61,995 bases of DNA from Sphingomonadales bacterium (lineage in GTDB: Bacteria; Pseudomonadota; Alphaproteobacteria; Sphingomonadales; Sphingomonadaceae). Numbering within the stretch: position 1 is the first letter of the stretch; each line of letters starts with the position of its first letter. The translations under genes and the position numbers were made by a program. Location of the stretch: positions 1 through 61,995 of the forward strand of contig SEFZ01000026.1 in NCBI GenBank assembly GCA_004173185.1, in the 5' to 3' direction. The notes under the pieces are model-generated. The model made no database searches and was not told the origin of the DNA. It saw nothing but the letters and a program-made list of their open reading frames with translations. Of this stretch, positions 54,656-61,995 are shown piece by piece.

Positions 54656-55846
54656 TTATCCGGCCGTCGGCGAAGGAGCGGCGGCGGGGGCGGCCGCAGG
54701 GGGCGCGCTTTTTGGTTTGATCTTGAGCGGCTGGCCGGGGGCGCGAACCTTTTGCCATCCTTCGACGACGACGCGGTCTCCAACGGTCAGGCCGGAACGG
54801 ATGATCCACCGTCCATCGACCAGCGGCCCGAGTACGACGCTCTTGATCACAGCCTTATCGTCCGCACCCATCAGGACGACACTTGCCTCGCCCTCGGAAA
54901 TCTTGATGGCGCGCTGCGGCACGCTGATCCCGTTGGGAACAATGCCCGCCGAAATGCGGCCGCGAACAAATTGTCCGGGCAGAAGTAGGCGTTCGGGATT
55001 GCTGAATTCGGCTCTGACGATCTGACTGCCGGTGGACGGGTCCACTGCCATATCGGCAAAATCCAAATGGCCGACGGTGCTATATTCCGAGCCATTCTCG
55101 AGAATGAGACGCACTTCGACGCGATCCAGAGCGGGTACGCGAAGCGCTCCGGTCCGGATATTTTCGCGCAAGTTCATCAGTTCGGCGCTCGATTGCGTGA
55201 ATGTCACATAGACCGGATTGAGCTGATCGACGCGCGTCATCAGCGTCGCGCTGGCGCCGCTGACCAGCGCGCCTTCGGTCACCGCTGCTTGCCCGACCCG
55301 CCCGCTCAAGGGCGCACGAACCGTCGTATAGGATAATTGCAGGCGCGCATTGTCGACCAGCGCGCGGGCTTGCGCCACGTCGGCCTCCGCCTGTTGCAGC
55401 GTCGCAACGGCGGCATCATATTCCTGGGCGCTTACCGCACGGCGACTGACCAATGGCGTGAAGCGGGCGACGACCTGTGCCGCGTTCGCTTTGGTCGCGG
55501 TCGAGCGCCGGAGCTGTGCCTCTGCCTGGGCGAGCTGCGAGCGCTTCTCGCGGGGATCGATCAGGAAAAGCGGCGTCCCCTCCCGGACATCGGTTCCCTC
55601 TGCATAGAGCCGGCGCTGGACGATGCCATCGACCCGAGCGCGCACCTCGGCCGTCCGAACCGCTTCAATGCGACCGGGCAATTCGACGAGATTTGGAATG
55701 GATTGTGGCTGCACTGCTTCAACGACAACCAGAGTTGCCGGAGGTGATTGTTGTTTTGCGGAGTCCGTGCAGGCTGTTGTAAAAATACTCGCGCACAAAA
55801 GTACCACGAGAGCCTTCTTCATTTTGCGGTCGTTGCCGAACGCCAT
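54656..55846 (-). CDS. RND efflux periplasmic adaptor (AcrA-like)
   Basis: 396 residues from the ATG at 55846 with GGAGACTCGC upstream; an ATG 8 codons later (55822) is also plausible. Signal with lipobox FTTAC, so lipid-anchored. Order: lipoyl half (VELPGRIEAVRTAEVRARVDGIV), alpha-hairpin coiled coil (about 105-165; QAEAQLRRSTATKANAAQV), second lipoyl half (YTTVRAPLSGRVGQ), beta-barrel and membrane-proximal domains, then an Ala/Pro tail. First gene of the pump operon; a TetR-type regulator is not adjacent. Confidence 0.93.
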   Translation of the reverse strand: MAFGNDRKMKKALVVLLCASIFTTACTDSAKQQSPPATLVVVEAVQPQSIPNLVELPGRIEAVRTAEVRARVDGIVQRRLYAEGTDVREGTPLFLIDPREKRSQLAQAEAQLRRSTATKANAAQVVARFTPLVSRRAVSAQEYDAAVATLQQAEADVAQARALVDNARLQLSYTTVRAPLSGRVGQAAVTEGALVSGASATLMTRVDQLNPVYVTFTQSSAELMNLRENIRTGALRVPALDRVEVRLILENGSEYSTVGHLDFADMAVDPSTGSQIVRAEFSNPERLLLPGQFVRGRISAGIVPNGISVPQRAIKISEGEASVVLMGADDKAVIKSVVLGPLVDGRWIIRSGLTVGDRVVVEGWQKVRAPGQPLKIKPKSAPPAAAPAAAPSPTAG

Positions 55847-56038
55847 GCGAGTCTCCGTCAATGCAATCGCTCCTGGGCTAGGCCCATCGACCCGCAAGCC
55901 AAAGGAAAAAGAGGCCAGTTGCAGCTTAAGCGGGGTGCAGGGCAGTCTTTGGTGGGAACCTTCAAAGGATTTTGTAAGACGGATCGACCAAGGATGCGCC
56001 GAGAACCGCGAGATAGACTGGCTAATCTTGTTGGCTAT

Positions 56039-56062
56039 TTTCGTTGCTCTATCGAAACGAAA
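56039..56062. promoter_or_regulatory. Inverted repeat upstream of the efflux operon
   Basis: TTTCGTT (56039-56045) and AACGAAA (56056-56062) are perfect 7-base arms separated by 10. About 190 bases upstream of the adaptor start; it may be a repressor operator or a leftover of the mobile element. Confidence 0.3.
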
Positions 56063-56176
56063 TAACGCGTGGCGATGATGATCCGGCTATAGGCTGAGTG
56101 ATCACTCCGGCGACGATATGGCGGGAGCCATGTCGCGGGCTGACTGACAGGACAAGCGGGTCAGTCTGCGGGAGAC

Positions 56177-56329
56177 GGAGCTAGCGGGCGAGCGGCGCTG
56201 TTTGACGGGCGCGTGATCGACGAGATGGCGTTCCAGGTTGAGGTGATTATGGACGTTGGCGCGGACCGAAGCGAACTTCTGTAGCGTCTTCTTGAGTCCA
56301 CGCGGCATGCGCATCGTTAGCCTCAATTT
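56177..56329 (-). pseudogene. Remnant of an IS6-type transposase C-terminus
   Basis: About 50 codons in one minus-strand frame read LKLRLTMRMPRGLKKTLQKF and ASVRANVHNHLNLERHLVD followed by KQRRSP. These match the C-terminus of DDE transposases of the IS6 type found in sphingomonads (pattern KTLQKFxSVHAxVHNHFNxERHL...KxRRSAA). The upstream catalytic part is missing and the frame then becomes unrelated, so the element is dead. It marks an old insertion beside the RTX gene. Confidence 0.6.
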
Positions 56330-56471
56330 CAGGAGGCCGGCGCGGGCTTGCTGTGGTCGAACCATCGCGAACGGGCAAAGAAATGATAACGGGAAGCAGA
56401 AATATATGCTCGCTTCCATAATAATGCCGTCCTTGATACCCTTGTGAAATATCGGATGTGTCGAGGGTCGA

Positions 56472-59400
56472 ATGAAATATAAGGATAGCGGGGCGGTTGC
56501 TGGCGGCGAAGCCCGCATGATCACCGACACACTATTCAGAGTTGGGGGGAACGATGAGGGGCCGGGCCTTACGTCCGACGTTGTCCGCACGGCCGGCGGA
56601 CCGGCTTATTACAATATTGCCGAAGAAAATGGCAGCCCGACCAGCACGGTCTTCGGCACACTGTCGCATAGCGGCTTGGGTTATCAGGCGCTGGGCGTCG
56701 ACTTTGCCGGCCTCAGCTCGACTAATGTAGGGCCGGGCGCGGCGTTCCGCGGAATCTATGGCACGCTGCACCTCAATAGTGACGGCAGCTTCGGCTATGC
56801 ACTCGACAACACGGATGCCGATACCAATCAGATCGCTGCCGGCGAAGTTACCGACGAACGCTTCACCTATACCTATCAGCTGAACGGCCAGATCTTCACC
56901 GACAAGGTCGTGTTCCACATCACCGGCGTAGACGAGGTGGGTCAGCAGAACCATTATTTGAACACGCAGATGGTCCGCACCGGCGACATGACGATCGGTG
57001 CCAACGAACGCTATGTCTTCAACACCGACAAGGGCATCTCGACTGCATCCGACACAACCCTGGACGTGATCCACAATTACGGCTCGGTTCGGGTCGGCGG
57101 CGTTTCCGCCAACGGCATCCTCGCGATGACCTTCGATCCCAGCCAATATAGTGAAGGCGGGTCCCAGCTGATCAACGATGGCCGGATCACCGCGATTTCC
57201 AGCCTGCCGTCACCCGCAAACACTGGCAATAACGCAAACGCCGTTTCAGTCTCTGGAATCACCCAGCCGGTAACGACCAACAACGGCGTTATCCAAGCCA
57301 TCAATACGGTGACGGGCGCAGTTTTCGGCGCCGGCGCGCTGGCGATTGGCGCAGGAAACGTGATCAATACCGGACTGGTCGAGAGCTATTCCACAGATGC
57401 AGGCGCGGGTGCCATCAATCTGGGCCTGTATTCGCCGACGCTGATCAATAGCGGCGTGATCCGCGCGAGCGGTGGTCCAAGAGCCAATCCGATCGAAATC
57501 AGCGCGATCACCGCTGCGGGCACCGGTGTGCACGTCGAAAACAGCGGCACGATTGAAGCATGGGAGGATAATGCGGGCACCCAGTCGATCGCGTTCCGCA
57601 TCTTCCTCAACAATACCAACGTCTATCAAGGCGGAATCATTGCCAATTCGGGCCGGATCGTGGCCGATCAGGCAATCAACGCTCTCGAAGGCATTGGCGG
57701 CTCGCTGCATGTGATCAACACCGGCTATATCCAGGGCGATTATGTCCGCGATGGCGTTGGCCATGACGTTGTGACCAACGCCGCGAACGGCGTTTGGCGT
57801 GGCAATTTGGGCTTTGCCACCAATGCCGATCTGGTGCGCAATGCTGGCACGGTTGTCGGCACCATCTCGCTGGGCGGGGGTGCCGACATGTTCGACGCGC
57901 GCACTGGCGGAATCGTCAACGGCACCGTCAACGGCGGCGCGGGTAACGACGTCCTGCTCGGTGGCATCCATGCCGATACATTGATTGGTGGCGATGGCGC
58001 CGATGCGCTGTTCGGCGGCGGCGGTGCCGATCAGCTGACCGGCGGGGCAGGCGCGGACCTGTTCATTTACGCGGTGGGTGATTCGATCGTCGGCGCGCGC
58101 GATACCATCACCGATTTCCAGACCGGACAGGATCGCATCGATCTCAGCCGGCTTGGCGTCACCAGCTATGCGATCACCACGGAAGGTGCCTACACGGTCC
58201 TGTCCGGCATGGGCGCCGGCGGAGCCTTTAACATCGCGGCAAGCGGCACCATTGCCGCCAGCGATCTGATTTTCGCTGCGCAGACCAGCGTGATGCGGGG
58301 CGGTGCCGGGGACGATTTGCTGATCGCCGCGATGATTGGCGTGACCATGGATGGCGACAATGGCAACGACGTGCTGGTTGGCAGCTCGGGCAACGACGTG
58401 CTCGATGGCTGGAACGGGGCCGATACGATGTTCGGCGGCGATGGCGACGACACTTATGTCGTAGATACCGACGGCGACCGCACGATCGAAGCTGACGGCG
58501 GCGGGCACGACAGCGTGTTCTCCTATATCGATTACTCGCTGCAGTTCTGGGTGGAAGACGGCACCTTGCTAGGCGGGAGCAGCTCGACGATCGGCTTGCT
58601 CGGCAATCGGCTCGACAACACCCTGCGCGGCAATGCCGGCAGCAATCGCATACTGGGCATGGACGGTAACGATGTGATCATCGGTGGCGGTGGTGCCGAT
58701 GAGCTCTTCGGCGGCGCCGGCGCGGATCGGTTTGTCTACGAAGTCGCCAGCGATTCGACTGCCGCTGCGTTCGACTGGCTGAAGATGTTCGAGCACGGCA
58801 TCGATTCGATCGATTTGCGCGCGATTCCCGTCACGACCTTCAACTTCGAGCCATACAAGAATTCCTGGCAATACACCGAATGGACGACCGTAACGATCGG
58901 CACGACATCGGGCGCGACGATGGTGATGCGCGTCGATGGCACGGCGACCATGGCCGATTTCCTGGTAACCGCGCGCGGCCCAACGCCCAATGACGATATA
59001 CTGACCGGCACAAACGGCGTTGATGTCATCCACGGACTTGCCGGCAATGACACGATCGACGGCTTGCTCGGCGCCGACCAACTATATGGCGACGAGGGCA
59101 ATGACCTGTTTGTGTTTTCGGCGGTGCAGTTCGGCAACACGCCCGATCTGGGCCTGATCGACGGTGGGGCGGATTACGACACGGTCGATCTGCGCAATAT
59201 TTCGCCGGCCTTTGTCGGGACGGTAGCATTGCCAGGCGGCGGCTTCTCGACGGCGCTGTTCGTCGGGTCCCAGCGTTATCAGTTGACCGGAGTCGAACTG
59301 ATATTGTTCGGCGATGGCGAGAATAGCCTTATCGGTCGCGTATCGGGATCGGCACCCCTTGAAATCCGGGCAGGCGGCGGCGCGGACGACCTCACTGGGA

Positions 59401-61994
59401 GCGGTGGCGACAGGCTCTACGGTGAAGCCGGCGACGACCGCTTTTTCATTTCGGGTGGTTTCGGGGTGCAACCCGTGAGCGGCGTGGTCGATGGCGGCAC
59501 AGGCATCGACACGCTGCGGCTCAATAATGCCTTCACCGTCGATCTGGCCGCCGGCACGGCAGTGGCGGGAAGCTATACGTATCAGGTCAGCGGAATCGAG
59601 ATCGTATCTGCAATGACCGACTCCGTCGTCCGCGGCGATGCGGGCGCGAATATTTTCAACGTCAATCCGCTGTTCGATTCAACGAGCGCCTCGGTGTTTT
59701 TCGACGGCCGTGAAGGCGATGATTCGCTGACCGGCAGTATGGGCAATGACCAGTTGATCGGCGGTGCCGGCAACGACACGCTTGTGGGCGGAGCCGGCGC
59801 CGACGCCATGACCGGCGGTTCGGGCAATGACTTGTACAGCGTCGATAATGCTGGCGACGTCGTCACCGAACTATTGGGCGAGGGATATGACGAAGTCTCC
59901 GCATCCATCAGCTATGTGCTGACGGCAAATGTGGAAGGTCTGCGGCTGGTCAACGGCAGTGGCGCGCTCAACGGCACCGGCAACGCGCTCGACAACCTCA
60001 TCACGGGCAATGATGGAGCCAACCGCCTCGATGGCGGCGATGGCAACGATATCTTGTGGTCGAGTGATGGGACCAGCGACGATGTCGGGCTGGAGCATGA
60101 CCAGCTATTTGGCGGGGCGGGCAATGATGCGCTTGCAGTCGGGGTCGGCGACGATGCCGATGGTGGATCGGGCGTAGACACGCTGCGGCTATCGCTGGCC
60201 GGCTTTAGCTGGGGGGTGACCCTGGACATGTCGGGCTTCACGTCTGGCGGAGCGTTCAATATCTTTGGCGGCATAATCAGCGAGATCGAGGTAATTGACT
60301 ATATCGTCGGCTCGGCGGGCAACGATAAGATCACGCTTGGCGGGCACACTTATGGAGTAACGGTTAAGAGCGGGGCCGGGAACGACACGCTGCTCAGCGG
60401 CGCTGGCGCAGACCATCTGTACGGTGGCCTTGGCGACGATGTGTTCGTGGTCGACACTGGCGACGACCTTGTGTTCGAGAATGCGGGCGAGGGTTTCGAC
60501 ATTGTGTACGCGGCGGGAAGCTATGCGCTGGTTGCGGGATCGCATGTCGAGTTGCTGACGACGCTATCTGTGGATGGCGCGGTAACGTTGGTGGGTAATG
60601 AACAGGCCAACACGATCCTGGGCAATGCCGGCGCCAATTATCTGGCGGGCGGTGCGGGTGCGGATACGCTTGCCGGCAATGGCGGCAACGATGTGATGTT
60701 CGGCGAGGACGGTGACGATCTGATCGGCGACGATGCCGGTGACGATTATGCCGAGGGCGGTGCCGGCAACGACTATATCTATCTCGGCGCGGGCAATGAC
60801 CGGCTTTATGGCGGTGCGGGCAACGACTTGTTGTTCGGCCAGGATGGCGACGACACGCTGGGCGACGGCGATGGTGACGACATGCTCGATGGCGGCGAGG
60901 GCAATGATTATCTCTACGCAGGGATCGGCAACGACCGGCTCTATGGTGGCGGCGGCGACGACCAGATGTTCGGCCAGGACGGCGACGACATCATGGGCGG
61001 CGGCGGCGGCGCGGACTATATGGAGGCGGGAGCGGGCAAGGACTTCGCTTATGGCGGCGACGGCAATGACGTGGTGCTGGGCGAAGCCGGCGACGACCAG
61101 CTTTACGGCGAGGGCGGCGACGACATTCTGATCGGCGGCACGGGCAACGACCAGCTGTTCGGGGGCGAGGGCGCAGACATATTGGGTGACGCCGAGGGCG
61201 ACGATTATATGCAGGGCGGCGGCGGCGCCGACTATCTCTATGCAGGCGCGGGCCGCGACACCTTGTACGGCGATGGCGGTAACGACATCCTGTTCGGGCA
61301 GGACGGCGATGATCTGCTGGGCGACGACGAGGGCGACGACGTGCTCGATGGCGGCAATGGCAACGACTATATGTTCGCAGGTGCAGGCGCCGACCGGCTT
61401 TACGGCGGTGCGGGCGACGATCTGATGTTCGGCCAGGACGGCGATGACGAGATGGCGGGCGGAGACGGCGCGGATATGCTCGATGGCGGTGCCGGCGCGG
61501 ACTATCTCTACAGCGGCACGGGCAACGACCGGCTCTATGGTGGTGACGGCAACGACCTGATGTTCGGGCAGGAGGGCGATGACGAGCTCGCGGGCGGCGC
61601 TGGTGCGGATTATATCGAGGGCGGAGACGGCAACGACCTGATCTACGGCGGGGCTGGCACCGACATGCTCTACGGCGGGGCGGGCGCGGATGCGTTCGCG
61701 TTCATGGCGGCGCCGGGGGCTGCGAACCTGCAGACGATCGGCGACTTTACGGTGGGCCAGGATCGGCTGCTGCTGAGCGGGGCTGTGTTCGCCGGCTTGG
61801 CGCCTGGCGCACTGGCAGCGGGCGCGTTCGTCACCGGCACCGCAGCCGCGGACGCCAGCGACCGTATCCTCTACAACGCCGCCACAGGCGCGCTGTGGTT
61901 CGACGCCGACGGCACCGGCGCCATCGCCGCCGTACAGTTCGGAATGCTCAGCCCGGGCCTCGCACTCAGCGCCACAGACTTCGCGGTGATCTAG
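56472..61994 (+). CDS. Giant RTX (hemolysin-type calcium-binding repeat) secreted protein
   Basis: 1840 residues, complete, with GAGGG before the ATG. No Sec signal. Residues about 60-160 are a VCBS-like domain (YGTLHLNSDGSFGYALDN, FTDKVVFHITGVDE). About 170-480 is a beta-solenoid of short repeats (VINTGLVESYS, LINSGVIRASG, VENSGTIEAWE, IANSGRIVADQ). From about 486, GGxGxDxLxG calcium-binding nonapeptide blocks alternate with linkers, ending in an uninterrupted array (1387-1737). The last 103 residues (FAFMAAPGAANLQTIGDFTV to SATDFAVI) resemble the serralysin-type C-terminal region carrying the type I secretion signal. Probably exported by a type I system and folded by Ca2+ outside; adhesin, surface layer or enzyme role unknown. 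No ABC exporter lies in the window. Confidence 0.9.
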   Translation: MKYKDSGAVAGGEARMITDTLFRVGGNDEGPGLTSDVVRTAGGPAYYNIAEENGSPTSTVFGTLSHSGLGYQALGVDFAGLSSTNVGPGAAFRGIYGTLHLNSDGSFGYALDNTDADTNQIAAGEVTDERFTYTYQLNGQIFTDKVVFHITGVDEVGQQNHYLNTQMVRTGDMTIGANERYVFNTDKGISTASDTTLDVIHNYGSVRVGGVSANGILAMTFDPSQYSEGGSQLINDGRITAISSLPSPANTGNNANAVSVSGITQPVTTNNGVIQAINTVTGAVFGAGALAIGAGNVINTGLVESYSTDAGAGAINLGLYSPTLINSGVIRASGGPRANPIEISAITAAGTGVHVENSGTIEAWEDNAGTQSIAFRIFLNNTNVYQGGIIANSGRIVADQAINALEGIGGSLHVINTGYIQGDYVRDGVGHDVVTNAANGVWRGNLGFATNADLVRNAGTVVGTISLGGGADMFDARTGGIVNGTVNGGAGNDVLLGGIHADTLIGGDGADALFGGGGADQLTGGAGADLFIYAVGDSIVGARDTITDFQTGQDRIDLSRLGVTSYAITTEGAYTVLSGMGAGGAFNIAASGTIAASDLIFAAQTSVMRGGAGDDLLIAAMIGVTMDGDNGNDVLVGSSGNDVLDGWNGADTMFGGDGDDTYVVDTDGDRTIEADGGGHDSVFSYIDYSLQFWVEDGTLLGGSSSTIGLLGNRLDNTLRGNAGSNRILGMDGNDVIIGGGGADELFGGAGADRFVYEVASDSTAAAFDWLKMFEHGIDSIDLRAIPVTTFNFEPYKNSWQYTEWTTVTIGTTSGATMVMRVDGTATMADFLVTARGPTPNDDILTGTNGVDVIHGLAGNDTIDGLLGADQLYGDEGNDLFVFSAVQFGNTPDLGLIDGGADYDTVDLRNISPAFVGTVALPGGGFSTALFVGSQRYQLTGVELILFGDGENSLIGRVSGSAPLEIRAGGGADDLTGSGGDRLYGEAGDDRFFISGGFGVQPVSGVVDGGTGIDTLRLNNAFTVDLAAGTAVAGSYTYQVSGIEIVSAMTDSVVRGDAGANIFNVNPLFDSTSASVFFDGREGDDSLTGSMGNDQLIGGAGNDTLVGGAGADAMTGGSGNDLYSVDNAGDVVTELLGEGYDEVSASISYVLTANVEGLRLVNGSGALNGTGNALDNLITGNDGANRLDGGDGNDILWSSDGTSDDVGLEHDQLFGGAGNDALAVGVGDDADGGSGVDTLRLSLAGFSWGVTLDMSGFTSGGAFNIFGGIISEIEVIDYIVGSAGNDKITLGGHTYGVTVKSGAGNDTLLSGAGADHLYGGLGDDVFVVDTGDDLVFENAGEGFDIVYAAGSYALVAGSHVELLTTLSVDGAVTLVGNEQANTILGNAGANYLAGGAGADTLAGNGGNDVMFGEDGDDLIGDDAGDDYAEGGAGNDYIYLGAGNDRLYGGAGNDLLFGQDGDDTLGDGDGDDMLDGGEGNDYLYAGIGNDRLYGGGGDDQMFGQDGDDIMGGGGGADYMEAGAGKDFAYGGDGNDVVLGEAGDDQLYGEGGDDILIGGTGNDQLFGGEGADILGDAEGDDYMQGGGGADYLYAGAGRDTLYGDGGNDILFGQDGDDLLGDDEGDDVLDGGNGNDYMFAGAGADRLYGGAGDDLMFGQDGDDEMAGGDGADMLDGGAGADYLYSGTGNDRLYGGDGNDLMFGQEGDDELAGGAGADYIEGGDGNDLIYGGAGTDMLYGGAGADAFAFMAAPGAANLQTIGDFTVGQDRLLLSGAVFAGLAPGALAAGAFVTGTAAADASDRILYNAATGALWFDADGTGAIAAVQFGMLSPGLALSATDFAVI
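60630..61682 (+). repeat. 39 contiguous RTX nonapeptides in a 45-residue (135-bp) higher-order repeat
   Basis: Blocks of five nonapeptides recur at 60630, 60765, 60900, 61224, 61359 and 61494. One seven-nonapeptide block lies at 61035-61223 and a two-unit tail at 61629-61682. Typical block: GNDYLYAGx, GNDRLYGGx, GDDLMFGQD, GDDELGGGx, GADYLDGGx. The FGQD unit recurs once per standard block (FGED or FGQE in two). Confidence 0.85.
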
Positions 61995-61995
61995 G

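Larger units (their letters stand above)
55847..56471. other. 625-bp gap without an intact gene
   Basis: Between the divergent efflux and RTX genes. It holds an AT-rich inverted repeat TTTCGTT...AACGAAA (56039-56062), a transposase remnant (56177-56329), and the RTX ribosome binding site (GAGGG at 56464-56468). Weak frames such as 55623-56078 have no coding character I trust. Confidence 0.6.

Noticed and set aside
51344..54988. 1214-codon plus-strand open frame opposite the efflux operon
   Set aside because: It lies opposite the outer-membrane factor and AcrB-like permease genes; the translation is low-complexity and rich in Arg, His and Asp, like a shadow frame.
60630..61682. CRISPR or intergenic satellite repeat
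   Set aside because: The periodicity is in frame and encodes calcium-binding nonapeptides of a protein.

Overview
The window is GC-rich, densely packed chromosomal DNA whose gene content points to an alphaproteobacterium of the Sphingomonadales (Sphingomonas or a close relative). The reasons are gene order (cpoB-tilS-ftsH; proA-nadD-rsfS-rlmH-envC-ctpA), a large TonB-dependent receptor beside sugar catabolic genes, and a complete non-phosphorylative L-rhamnose pathway of the kind described in Sphingomonas. No rRNA, tRNA or CRISPR array was seen.

Layout. 1-194 is a near-terminal inverted repeat of 83-bp arms that cuts into a TonB-like C-terminal domain gene. 518-8407 holds housekeeping and metabolic genes on the + strand (GST, nitronate monooxygenase-like, lipoprotein, ptsP, RodZ-like, cpoB, tilS), then ftsH (8490-10454). 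ftsH is followed by four tandem 28-bp hairpin units and a terminator whose 3' arm is also the ribosome binding site of the next gene. 10623-11368 encodes two small secreted paralogues. 12481-19365 holds proA, a ParDE-like toxin-antitoxin pair coupled to nadD, then rsfS, rlmH, an EnvC-like factor, ctpA, dsbB and coq7. 21262-26651 carries a radical SAM protein and a UdgX uracil-DNA binding protein, separated by a hemerythrin and a beta-helix/diheme-cytochrome pair of unknown function.

27631-44267 is a rhamnose/pectin utilization locus. A seven-gene minus-strand operon (L-rhamnonate dehydratase, FAH-type hydrolase, SDR, lactonase, RhaT symporter, GH43, GH28) diverges from an IclR regulator, an SDR (likely L-rhamnose 1-dehydrogenase), a Gfo/Idh oxidoreductase and a large secreted glycosidase-like protein. 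A convergent TonB-dependent receptor closes the locus. The same CCATATTATGG palindrome lies in the divergent dehydratase/iclR promoter and upstream of the receptor, which suggests one regulon. The genes would act in sequence: GH28, GH43 and the 740-aa protein release sugars from pectin-type polymers, the receptor and RhaT import them, and five enzymes convert L-rhamnose to pyruvate and L-lactate.

44556-55846 carries an O-antigen ligase-like protein, a DUF4173-response regulator-histidine kinase operon and a convergent RND efflux operon. A transposase remnant sits in the 625-bp gap after it. The window ends with a complete 1840-residue RTX protein (56472-61994), whose C-terminal third is 39 contiguous calcium-binding nonapeptides arranged in a 45-residue higher-order repeat. 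Coordinates and motifs were read by eye; family assignments come from memory of the families and no database search was run.
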